A DNA stretch of 6,388 bases from an uncultured Blautia sp. (GCA_934408705.1 CAKRVL010000123.1:1-6388), one strand, 5' to 3'. Counted from the stretch's first letter, positions 1 to 5,758 are shown. Numbers and translations are program-made. Notes: generated from the letters alone by a model not told the origin.

Positions 1-189
1 GGAATCAAGGCTTACTATACACCAGAAGAAATGGTTGGTAAAAAGGTTATGGTAGTAACCAACTTAAAACCAGCTAAGCTTGCAGGAATCCTTAGTGAGG
101 GAATGATCCTTTGTGCAGAGGATGCTGACGGAAACGTATGCGTAGTCAGCCCTGAGAAAAATATGCCGGCAGGATCTGAAATCTGCTGA
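1..189 (+). CDS. metG: Methionyl-tRNA synthetase, C-terminal tRNA-binding domain (5' end outside window)
   Basis: Only the last 62 codons and the TGA stop are present; the reading frame is open from the first base, so the catalytic part lies upstream. The visible segment begins with the linker YYTPEEMVGKK, continues through the beta-strand VMVVTNLKPAKLAGI and the conserved SEGMIL stretch, and ends SPEKNMPAGSEIC. This is the OB-fold of the Trbp111/Arc1p type that many bacterial methionyl-tRNA synthetases carry at the C terminus, where it helps dimerise the enzyme and bind tRNA. The whole enzyme charges tRNA-Met with methionine in the cytoplasm. A free-standing Trbp111-like or CsaA-like protein has the same fold and cannot be strictly excluded, because the start is not visible. 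The KPAKL.GI.S.GMIL pattern and the closeness of tatD downstream favour metG. No U-tract terminator follows the stop; the next structure is the repeat element. Confidence 0.9.
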   Translation, partial: GIKAYYTPEEMVGKKVMVVTNLKPAKLAGILSEGMILCAEDADGNVCVVSPEKNMPAGSEIC

Positions 190-228
190 TTTTGACCGGA
201 TGCGTCCATCTGATATAGCCGGAATATA

Positions 229-398
229 ATGATACCAGTGCCAAAAGGTCAAAAAGCTGTTCGTGCTTGCACGATAAGGCTTTTGAACTTGGGACACGCC
301 AAATATGAGAAAGTAGCGATTTACGCAGTAAATCAGCGGATTTCGAATATTTGGAGGATTGCGGGAGCAGCGTAGCTGCGTAGCAATCCGGGTATCAT
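229..398. repeat. Foldable intergenic element, cloverleaf-like (terminal inverted repeat plus three hairpins)
   Basis: An 8-bp inverted repeat, ATGATACC (229-236) and GGTATCAT (391-398), closes the element. Inside are three consecutive nested hairpins. Arm 1 spans about 238-297: GTG/CAC at the base, CC/GG and GTCAAAA/TTTTGAAC with small bulges, and a tip TCGTGC (261-266) / GCACGA (269-274). Arm 2 has CCAAATAT (299-306) / ATATTTGG (347-354) and a tip GATTTAC (318-324) / GTAAATC (328-334) with a GCA loop. Arm 3 has GGATTGC (356-362) / GCAATCC (383-389) and a tip GCAGC (367-371) / GCTGC (375-379) with a GTA loop. No sensible ORF runs through it. The architecture fits a miniature mobile or REP-like repeat, or a structured RNA. 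From general familiarity I believe related sequences recur in Lachnospiraceae intergenic regions, but I could not search. The rest of the 250-base gap (190-228, 399-439) holds only AT-rich sequence and the moaC ribosome-binding site. Confidence 0.7.
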
Positions 399-439
399 AT
401 AATACAATAGGTTAATATTGTTATAAAAAGGAACGAATT

Positions 440-922
440 ATGAGTGATAAATTAAGCCATTTTGATAAAAATGGTAATGTTGTTATGGTGGATGTCTCGG
501 ATAAACCCATTACCCACAGAACTGCAATTGCAACAGGTTCTATCCAGGTTGGAGCAGAAATCATGGAGCATCTTACTGCAGGCACTGTGGCAAAGGGAGA
601 CGTTCTTGGCGTTGCCAGAGTTGCCGGGATCATGTCTGTGAAGCACACCTCGGATCTGGTACCTATGTGCCATCCTTTGCCGGTTACCAAATGTAGCATT
701 GATTTCGAAATCGAAAAAGAAAATGGAATTATCCGCACTTTTTGCACTGTGAAGACAGACGGTAAAACCGGCGTGGAGATGGAAGCACTTACCGGTGTGC
801 AGGTGACACTTCTTACCATTTATGATATGTGCAAGGCAATTGACAAGCATATGGTTATGACGGATATTCACCTGGTAGAGAAAACCGGCGGCAAGAGTGG
901 AGATTTTTTATTCAAGAAATGA
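440..922 (+). CDS. moaC: Cyclic pyranopterin monophosphate synthase
   Basis: MoaC acts in the cytoplasm as the second enzyme of molybdenum cofactor synthesis: it converts the 3',8-cyclo-GTP product of MoaA into cyclic pyranopterin monophosphate. The 160-residue protein is the usual family length and shows the signature blocks in order: MVDVSDK near residue 16, [13 protein letters not shown] at 52-64, DLVPMCHPL at 72-80, [11 protein letters not shown] at 108-118, TIYDMCKA at 126-133 and GGKSGDF at 150-156. By alignment with E. coli MoaC (offset of one), the active-site residues K51, H77, D128 and K131 correspond to K52, H78, D129 and K132 here, all present. The start is set by AAAAGGA at 426-432, seven bases before the ATG. 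mogA follows 18 bases after the stop, so the two genes are probably one transcript. No convincing -35/-10 pair is visible upstream, so transcription may come from metG or from a promoter I cannot define. Confidence 0.97.
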   Translation: MSDKLSHFDKNGNVVMVDVSDKPITHRTAIATGSIQVGAEIMEHLTAGTVAKGDVLGVARVAGIMSVKHTSDLVPMCHPLPVTKCSIDFEIEKENGIIRTFCTVKTDGKTGVEMEALTGVQVTLLTIYDMCKAIDKHMVMTDIHLVEKTGGKSGDFLFKK

Positions 923-940
923 AAACGAAGGGGGAGGAAA

Positions 941-1429
941 ATGAAGCGAGTAGCAATTATCACATCCAGTGATATGGGATATCAGGGTAAGCGGGAAGAT
1001 TTAAGCGGTCCGGCGATTCGGGAAATCGTAGAAAGAGAAGGCTATCAGGTAGTATCTATGGATATTCTTCCAGATGACCGAGCCATGCTTTCTAAGAGAA
1101 TGGCAGAAATCGCAGATGAGAACCAGGCAGAGCTGATCCTGACTACTGGTGGAACAGGCTTCTCCCCACGGGATGTTATGCCGGAGGCTACGGAAGATGT
1201 TACAGAACGTAAAGTTCCGGGGATTCCGGAAGCTATCCGTGCCTATAGCATGACTATCACAAGCCGTGCTATGCTTAGCCGTGCTACAGCCGGAATTCGA
1301 AAAAAGACTTTAATTATCAATCTTCCGGGAAGCCCGAAAGCAGTGAAGGAGAGCCTTGATTATATTATTGGTGCTCTGGGACACGGTATTGAGATTCTGA
1401 CCGGAGAAGCTGGAAATTGCGCACGGTAG
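941..1429 (+). CDS. mogA: MogA/MoaB family molybdopterin adenylyltransferase
   Basis: The product belongs to the MoaB/Mog fold, which adenylates molybdopterin with ATP to give MPT-AMP, the substrate for MoeA-type molybdenum insertion. Visible motifs are the N-terminal strand VAIITSSD, TTGGTGFSPRDV at 68-79, the MPEAT block at 80-84, and INLPGSPKAVKE at 126-137. Within the family it resembles MogA rather than E. coli MoaB: the two acidic residues important in E. coli MogA (D49 in IPDE, D82 in RRDV) match D45 in LPDD and D78 in SPRD, and the IRK..LI.NLPG.PK block is MogA-like. At 162 residues it is shorter than E. coli MogA (195) and lacks that protein's C-terminal tail, which is common among Gram-positive members. 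A strong purine-rich site, AGGGGGAGG (929-937), precedes the ATG. It sits directly behind moaC. The exact name (mogA, moaB or mog) varies between annotations; the family assignment is firm. Confidence 0.92.
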   Translation: MKRVAIITSSDMGYQGKREDLSGPAIREIVEREGYQVVSMDILPDDRAMLSKRMAEIADENQAELILTTGGTGFSPRDVMPEATEDVTERKVPGIPEAIRAYSMTITSRAMLSRATAGIRKKTLIINLPGSPKAVKESLDYIIGALGHGIEILTGEAGNCAR

Positions 1430-1445
1430 TAAATATCCATGCACT

Positions 1446-1475
1446 TTATAGAAACTAAAACCTTATAGAAACTAA
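1446..1475. repeat. 13-bp direct repeat, two copies, 17-bp period
   Basis: TTATAGAAACTAA occurs at 1446-1458 and again, identically, at 1463-1475, separated by four bases (AACC). The pair lies just after the mogA stop and immediately before the terminator-like hairpin. It could be a slippage duplication or a pair of binding sites; nothing in the sequence decides between these. Confidence 0.75.
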
Positions 1476-1476
1476 G

Positions 1477-1528
1477 AATCCCCCCACCTGGCAGTATAAG
1501 CTGCTTTTGTGAGGGGATTATTGATTTT
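1477..1528 (+). terminator. Probable terminator of the moaC-mogA transcript
   Basis: A hairpin forms from AATCCCC (1477-1483) with GGGGATT (1513-1519), continued by CAC (1485-1487) with GTG (1509-1511) and GCAG (1491-1494) with CTGC (1501-1504) around a TATAAG loop. It is followed by ATTGATTTT, a broken rather than continuous T-tract. The position between mogA and a separate promoter for tatD supports terminator function, but the weak tail and the bulged stem make it a modest one. The C-run could alternatively pair with GGGGGGAT at 1604-1611. The remaining sequence to 1616 holds nothing I recognise. Confidence 0.55.
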
Positions 1529-1616
1529 GGAGGATGACGAAGACGGTTTACGGCTGCTCTTTTATATCTTTAAAGCTCTGTTTTGAAATAGAACTTCTAA
1601 AAAGGGGGGATAATGC

Positions 1617-1646
1617 TTTACTGGTACGATTTTAGTATGCTATAAT
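1617..1646 (+). promoter_or_regulatory. Promoter of tatD (extended -10, housekeeping sigma type)
   Basis: TGCTATAAT at 1638-1646 is a perfect extended -10 (TGnTATAAT). TTTACT at 1617-1622 matches the -35 consensus at four of six positions, with an 18-base spacer. Transcription would start near 1653, giving a leader of about 25 bases before the tatD ATG. It is the only convincing promoter between the mogA terminator and the terminator at 5660, so it probably drives the whole four-gene string. Confidence 0.75.
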
Positions 1647-1677
1647 TGTTACATTTAAAAGAAAAAGAGGCAGAAAA

Positions 1678-2448
1678 ATGATATTTGATACACATGCACA
1701 TTATGATGATGAGGCATTTGACGACGATAGAGATCAGCTTCTTTCTTCCATGAAGGATGGCGGTGTGGGCTGTATTGTAAATGTGTGCGCATCTGTGGGC
1801 GGATTTGGAGGCACTTTGGAGCTGATGAAGGCCTATCCTTTTGTATATGGTGCGGTTGGAGTCCATCCTGATGACGCAGAGCTTATGACACAGGATACAC
1901 TGGATGAGATCCGGCAGCTTTCCCATATGGAGAAAATGGTTGCCATCGGAGAAATCGGGCTGGATTATTACTGGCATAAGGAAGAGGCGGAGCATAAGCG
2001 GCAGCAGGAGATGTTTCGTGCACAGATGGATATTGCTAGGGAAGAGAGGCTGCCATTTATGGTTCACAGCCGTGATGCGGCAGAGGATACCTTGGAGATC
2101 GTAAGAGAATATATGAAAAAGGATATGTCCGGCGGAATCATCCATTGCTTTTCCTACAGTAAGGAGATTGCGGCAGAATATCTGAAAATGGGCCTTTATC
2201 TTGGAATCGGTGGTGTGCTTACCTTCAAAAATGCGAAGAAGCTGAAAGAGGTAGCTGCCATTGCTCCGTTGTCCCAGATCGTTCTGGAAACAGACTGTCC
2301 ATACATGTCACCGGAGCCATACAGAGGAAAGAGGAATTCATCCCTGAATCTGTCCTATGTGGCGGAAGCTTTGGCACAGATAAAGGGAATTACAGCAGAA
2401 GAAGTAATTGCAGCTACGGAAGAGAATGCAAAGAAGCTGTTGTTTTAA
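1678..2448 (+). CDS. tatD: TatD family metal-dependent deoxyribonuclease
   Basis: This is a TIM-barrel hydrolase of the amidohydrolase superfamily; characterised TatD proteins are cytoplasmic DNases (3'-5' exonuclease activity, a role in DNA repair or degradation), and they are not part of the Tat export machinery despite the name. The 256-residue length is typical. Expected metal ligands are present: H6 and H8 in DTHAHYDD, E92 in GEIGLDYY, H130 in PFMVHSRDA, H156 in IIHCFSY, and D206 in LETDCPY. The TatD block GEIGLDYYW is followed by a run rich in charged residues and QQEMFRAQMDIA, and the late motif PEPYRGKRN at 212-220 is also characteristic. The start is supported by AGAGG at 1666-1670, seven bases before the ATG, and by the extended -10 promoter upstream. 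In many Firmicutes tatD follows metG closely; here moaC-mogA and two intergenic regions separate them. The methyltransferase gene begins 34 bases after the stop. Confidence 0.95.
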   Translation: MIFDTHAHYDDEAFDDDRDQLLSSMKDGGVGCIVNVCASVGGFGGTLELMKAYPFVYGAVGVHPDDAELMTQDTLDEIRQLSHMEKMVAIGEIGLDYYWHKEEAEHKRQQEMFRAQMDIAREERLPFMVHSRDAAEDTLEIVREYMKKDMSGGIIHCFSYSKEIAAEYLKMGLYLGIGGVLTFKNAKKLKEVAAIAPLSQIVLETDCPYMSPEPYRGKRNSSLNLSYVAEALAQIKGITAEEVIAATEENAKKLLF

Positions 2449-2467
2449 CGAAATCAGGCAGGTTACC

Positions 2468-2475
2468 AGAAGGAG
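2468..2475 (+). promoter_or_regulatory. Ribosome-binding site that fixes a TTG start
   Basis: AGAAGGAG lies just after the tatD stop and seven bases before TTG at 2483. No comparable site precedes the in-frame ATG codons at 2408 and 2426, which lie inside tatD. This site therefore argues for initiation at the TTG. Confidence 0.75.
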
Positions 2476-2482
2476 AATCAGG

Positions 2483-3361
2483 TTGCAAAGTCAAGTTGTT
2501 TTTCAGGAAAAAAAGGAGCGGGAGCGTCTCCTCATACAGAATCGTCTTTTGTCACAGGCTGAACAGCCAGCGCTGGAGCACTTTCTCGAAGGAGGGACAG
2601 AACTATCTGTTCTGGATATTGGGTGTAACGATGGCAGCAGAACCTTCAGCCGCTTTTCAGATGACAGAATATCCAGAGTGATTGGTCTGGAATATAATCA
2701 GGAGCTTGTGGAAACGGCAGAACGGAAATATGGAGATTCCAAATTTTTCTTTTATCAGATGGATGTGGAAAAAGGACTGCTCTCGAGAAATCTGAGTAAT
2801 CTGCCTGGCAGGGCAGGGCGGGGGAAATTTGATCTGATATGCCTGTCATATGTATTAATGCATCTGCAGGAGGGAGAAAAATTACTTCGCCGGCTAAGGC
2901 GTTTACTGAAGAAGGACGGAGTGATCTTTATTACGGAAAGTAATGACAGCTCCTCCAGGCTGATCCCGGATGAGGGAGGACTGCTTGAAGAGTTTCTGGA
3001 TATATTGAAGCAGGATAAATATGCCGGAAAAAGAGGCACCGGTGCTAAGCTGTCAGGCTGGCTGAAAAATTGTGGATATGATCACATTCAGGTGTGGTGT
3101 GACGGAATCTCGGCAGGAGTGGAAGAGGATGAGCGGAAAAGAGAAATTTTTCAGACCTTTTTCTCTTATTTGCCGGAAGATGTGAAAATCCTGCTTTCTG
3201 AAGAGCCGGATAACGGGAAATACCAGTTGTGGCAGAACTGGATCGAGCATAATTATGAAAGACTGCGGCAGTTGATTTTGCAGAAGGATTCAAAGATCAC
3301 CATGGGAATGCAGATAATGTCCTGCAGAAAGCACTGTGCAAAAAGAGTATATGAAGGATAA
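2483..3361 (+). CDS. Class I SAM-dependent methyltransferase of unknown substrate
   Basis: The 292-residue protein has a Rossmann-type methyltransferase core. Numbering from the TTG, motif I (SAM binding) is VLDIGCNDG at 43-51, the acidic residue for the SAM ribose is E70 in GLEYN, QMD at 92-94 fits the adenine-contact region, FDLICLSYVLMHL at 116-128 is motif IV with the following helix, and LKKDGVIFITE at 142-152 is the usual post-motif strand. Beyond about residue 155 is a C-terminal extension of some 135 residues, charged and mostly helical, including GTGAKLSGWLKNCGY at 186-200; I cannot tie it to a substrate. The start is taken at TTG 2483 because of its Shine-Dalgarno site; the longer ATG reading from 2408 would overlap tatD by 41 bases and add 25 basic residues with no domain. 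The GNAT gene starts three bases after the stop, suggesting translational coupling. No transmembrane segment or signal peptide is apparent. Methyl acceptor unknown (small molecule, protein and RNA are all open). Confidence 0.85.
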   Translation: MQSQVVFQEKKERERLLIQNRLLSQAEQPALEHFLEGGTELSVLDIGCNDGSRTFSRFSDDRISRVIGLEYNQELVETAERKYGDSKFFFYQMDVEKGLLSRNLSNLPGRAGRGKFDLICLSYVLMHLQEGEKLLRRLRRLLKKDGVIFITESNDSSSRLIPDEGGLLEEFLDILKQDKYAGKRGTGAKLSGWLKNCGYDHIQVWCDGISAGVEEDERKREIFQTFFSYLPEDVKILLSEEPDNGKYQLWQNWIEHNYERLRQLILQKDSKITMGMQIMSCRKHCAKRVYEG

Positions 3362-3364
3362 GCT

Positions 3365-3973
3365 ATGACACATGAAATAGAAGCGGGTGGACAGACCTTT
3401 TCCTTTGTGCGGCTTGAGCCGGAGAATCTGGCACAGGCTCTTTTGCTATGTGACCAGTGTGTAGGGAAAAATCTGTACACCAGAGAAGAACTAATGCAGG
3501 CAATCGAGGATGAGAACAGCACGTTCCAGATCCTGAAAACAGAAGAGGGTCAGATTGCCGGATATATTTATTATTACCTTACGGATACAGAACAGATAGC
3601 CAGGACTGCCAGGTTAAAAGAGACGAAAATCAGTGAGGTATGTAAGCATGGAAGTGAGATGCCTGTGGGAAAAATACAGTCTGTAGGCATAAGAGAAGAA
3701 TTCCGGGGCCGCGGGCTTGCAGGACAGCTGGTGCGATTTGCGCTGGACAGGCTTGGGAGGATGGGCGCATGGGAAGCATTTATCATCTGCTGGAATATCG
3801 AAGGTCAGGTACCTCTGGGAAAGGTGCTCAAGGAGTGCAGCTTTACTCATCTCACTACAGCGAAAATGATATGGTATGATAAGAAAGAGCTTTATTGCCC
3901 TTATTGTAAAGGGCGTTGTAAATGCGACGCAGAAATATATTATAAGAGAATCAGTATAAACTGTGACAAATAA
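3365..3973 (+). CDS. GNAT family N-acetyltransferase with C-terminal four-cysteine cluster
   Basis: The 202-residue protein carries a GCN5-related acetyltransferase fold, which transfers an acetyl group from acetyl-CoA to an amine or similar acceptor. The central strand QIAGYIYYYL (63-72) and the CoA pyrophosphate loop REEFRGRGLAGQL (110-122, R.GRG.A pattern) are clear, and SVGI just before the loop is the usual beta-4. The stretch from about 73 to 100 is a longer than usual insertion between core strands. The tail is unusual: after the last strand (MIWYDKKELY) comes CPYCKGRCKC, giving cysteines at 178, 181, 185 and 187 (C-x2-C-x3-C-x-C), then DAEIYYK. Such spacing suggests a small zinc knuckle, though metal binding is inference. 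AAGGA at 3354-3358 lies within the last codons of the methyltransferase, six bases from the ATG, so translation is probably coupled. Substrate unknown; the neighbour suggests a shared target, but that is a guess. Confidence 0.85.
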   Translation: MTHEIEAGGQTFSFVRLEPENLAQALLLCDQCVGKNLYTREELMQAIEDENSTFQILKTEEGQIAGYIYYYLTDTEQIARTARLKETKISEVCKHGSEMPVGKIQSVGIREEFRGRGLAGQLVRFALDRLGRMGAWEAFIICWNIEGQVPLGKVLKECSFTHLTTAKMIWYDKKELYCPYCKGRCKCDAEIYYKRISINCDK

Positions 3974-4005
3974 GATAAAATGAGTAACTACGAAAGGAAA
4001 TACAA

Positions 4006-5652
4006 ATGAAAATCAAGCTTCTTCCCAAATTTATCATTTCACTTGGCGTGATGGGTGTCATTCTGACAATTGCAATTTCACTTTTCAGCTATGAAAGCTC
4101 CAAAGATTCGCTGGAGGATATGTATGCGCAGCGTGTAATGACTAACTGTAACAGTATTGCAGATATGATCTCAGTTCCGGATGTGAAGAAAATCCTGGCA
4201 GAAGGCGGGGATAGGACAGAAGAATATGAGAAAATGTCGGCCCTTTTTAATAAGCTGAAGAAGGACGGTAATGTTACATATTTGTCTCTGGTTGTTCCGG
4301 ATGAGGATAGTGTTCATTTCTACATTGATGCTCTGGTAGAGGAAATGGGAGATGATCCGGCGAATCAGATTGCCTACGGCAGTGATATTTTGTACACAGA
4401 TGCTGCCAACCCGGATGATCCATCTGACATGGAGAAATACATTACCATATGGAATCAGTATAAGCAGAATAAAGGTGTGGAACGTCCGCTTGTGACGGAC
4501 AATAGCTATGGATATAATTACACCGGAGTTTCTGTTATTCTGGATGAGGATGGAAAGGCAATTGCAGAAATCCAGTATATTCTGGATATGAAAGCAGTCA
4601 GAAGGTATCTGAACTCATTCCTCAGTAATATGCTGCTTATTTCTTTTCTGATTATCTGTGTAACTATTATCGTATATATTGTGTTTGTACGAAAGACAAT
4701 TACCAGACCGATCGGTAAGCTTGCGGCTTTTACCAAAGAGATCACAGACAGTGGCAGGTTTGAAGAGCAGCGGATCACCATGAAAACAGGAGATGAAATT
4801 GAGGAGCTCAGTGATTCTTTCAATTTCATGCTGGAAGAGCTTGAAAATTATATTGCAAATCTGTCCAAGGTTACAGCGGAGAAGGAGAGAATCGGTACAG
4901 AGCTTGATATTGCACGAAATATCCAGGCATCTATGCTTCCCTGTATTTTCCCTGCATTTCCGGACAGAAAGGAATTTGATATTTATGCAACCATGACACC
5001 GGCGAAGGAAGTTGGTGGTGATTTCTATGATTTCTTCATGGTAGATCAGACACATCTGGCAATTGTCATGGCTGATGTATCCGGAAAGGGAGTTCCGGCC
5101 GCCCTCTTTATGGTCATTGGAAAAACACTTATTAAGGACCATACCACAGCGGAAAGAGATTTAGGACAAGTATTTTCTACTGTGAACAATCTTCTTTGTG
5201 AGGCGAATAGTGAGGGCCTGTTTATTACCGCCTTCGAGGGAGTTCTGGATCTCGTTACCGGAGAATTCCGCTTCGCAAATGCAGGTCATGAGCAGCCGTT
5301 TATCTGTAAAGCAGGAGGCAGCTTTGAACCGTATAAGATCCGTCCAGGCTTTGTTCTTGCAGGAATCGAAGATATGGATTACCAGGCTGGAAGTATGATG
5401 CTGGATGTAGGAGATAAGATTTTCCAGTATACGGATGGTGTTACAGAGGCTATCAATGAGGAGAATAAGCTTTATGGAATGGAACGTCTCGGAAATGCCC
5501 TGAATCGTGTGAAGGAGTCCACACCATCGGAAATTCTTCATGAAGTGAAAAAAGATATTGATGCTTTTGCCGGAGCTGCGCCCCAGTTTGATGACATTAC
5601 CATGCTTTGCGTGGAATACAAGGCAAAAATGGAGCAGGATCAGGTACAGTAA
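4006..5652 (+). CDS. Membrane sensor phosphatase: Cache-like domain, HAMP, PP2C (SpoIIE/RsbU-like)
   Basis: The 548-residue protein is a transmembrane serine/threonine phosphatase. An N-terminal membrane segment (about 8-28) and a second one (about 207-228) enclose an extracellular region of about 180 residues that looks like a Cache/PAS-type ligand sensor, ending in the typical strand pattern GVSVILDEDGKAIAEIQYI. A HAMP domain follows (about 229-281, with P235 and DEIEEL at 263-268), then a helical linker (282-315) beginning the PP2C domain (about 325-537). Metal-binding aspartates are intact: D339 in VGGDFYD, D357 in ADVSGKG, D477 in YTDGVTEA, and D529/D530 in FDDITML. In characterised relatives (RsbU, SpoIIE) the phosphatase dephosphorylates a STAS-domain anti-sigma antagonist and so releases a sigma factor. 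No STAS protein, anti-sigma kinase or sigma factor is nearby, so the target is encoded elsewhere. AAAGGA (3993-3998) lies seven bases before the ATG; the gap after the GNAT gene is 32 bases with no terminator, so it is probably the last gene of the tatD operon. Confidence 0.92.
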   Translation: MKIKLLPKFIISLGVMGVILTIAISLFSYESSKDSLEDMYAQRVMTNCNSIADMISVPDVKKILAEGGDRTEEYEKMSALFNKLKKDGNVTYLSLVVPDEDSVHFYIDALVEEMGDDPANQIAYGSDILYTDAANPDDPSDMEKYITIWNQYKQNKGVERPLVTDNSYGYNYTGVSVILDEDGKAIAEIQYILDMKAVRRYLNSFLSNMLLISFLIICVTIIVYIVFVRKTITRPIGKLAAFTKEITDSGRFEEQRITMKTGDEIEELSDSFNFMLEELENYIANLSKVTAEKERIGTELDIARNIQASMLPCIFPAFPDRKEFDIYATMTPAKEVGGDFYDFFMVDQTHLAIVMADVSGKGVPAALFMVIGKTLIKDHTTAERDLGQVFSTVNNLLCEANSEGLFITAFEGVLDLVTGEFRFANAGHEQPFICKAGGSFEPYKIRPGFVLAGIEDMDYQAGSMMLDVGDKIFQYTDGVTEAINEENKLYGMERLGNALNRVKESTPSEILHEVKKDIDAFAGAAPQFDDITMLCVEYKAKMEQDQVQ

Positions 5653-5659
5653 TAAATGA

Positions 5660-5722
5660 AAAGGACTGTGGTCCGGAAGATATTAAGATTAGATATCTTC
5701 TGGCTCACAGTCCTTTATTTTT
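5660..5722. terminator. Strong, probably bidirectional rho-independent terminator
   Basis: AAAGGACTGTG (5660-5670) pairs perfectly with CACAGTCCTTT (5706-5716). After a two-base internal loop, CCGGAAGATAT (5673-5683) pairs with ATATCTTCTGG (5693-5703) through ten normal pairs and one G-U, around a nine-base loop. The + strand continues as ATTTTT (5717-5722). On the minus strand the stem ends in CCTTTT followed by CATTTATT. It lies between the convergent phosphatase and upp genes, so it can end both transcripts; termination should be stronger on the + strand. Confidence 0.93.
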
Positions 5723-5758
5723 AAATAGACAGTCACCGTCCGGGACTTTCATAGTAAA

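Noticed and set aside
192..230. TTGACC (192-197) and TATAAT (225-230) as a promoter just after metG.
   Set aside because: The spacer would be 27 bases, far outside the usable range of about 16-19.
190..439. CRISPR array or tRNA gene in the structured metG-moaC spacer.
   Set aside because: The repeats are inverted rather than regularly spaced direct copies, and the cloverleaf lacks the T-loop (TTCGA in a GG..CC arm), the acceptor length and an anticodon arm of tRNA dimensions; arms of about 60, 56 and 34 bases are too large.
452..871. Long minus-strand ORFs opposite moaC (also opposite tatD and the phosphatase).
   Set aside because: These are antisense shadows of genes with firm family assignments; the translations show no domain and lack ribosome-binding sites.
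1534..1635. A 33-codon ORF (ATG 1534, TAG 1635) in the mogA-tatD spacer preceded by GGAGG.
   Set aside because: The GGAGG at 1529-1533 abuts the ATG with no spacer, the peptide has no recognisable feature, and it lies downstream of the terminator hairpin and before the tatD promoter.
3980..4009. A nine-codon ORF whose TGA overlaps the phosphatase ATG (ATGA), resembling a leader peptide.
   Set aside because: It has no ribosome-binding site of its own, and the AAAGGA inside it is correctly spaced for the phosphatase start; the overlap is probably chance.
5731..5747. Small inverted repeat AGTC/GACT between the main terminator and upp, as a separate upp terminator.
   Set aside because: The stem is only four bases with a poor interior and no adjacent T-run on the minus strand; the hairpin at 5660-5716 is a far better candidate.
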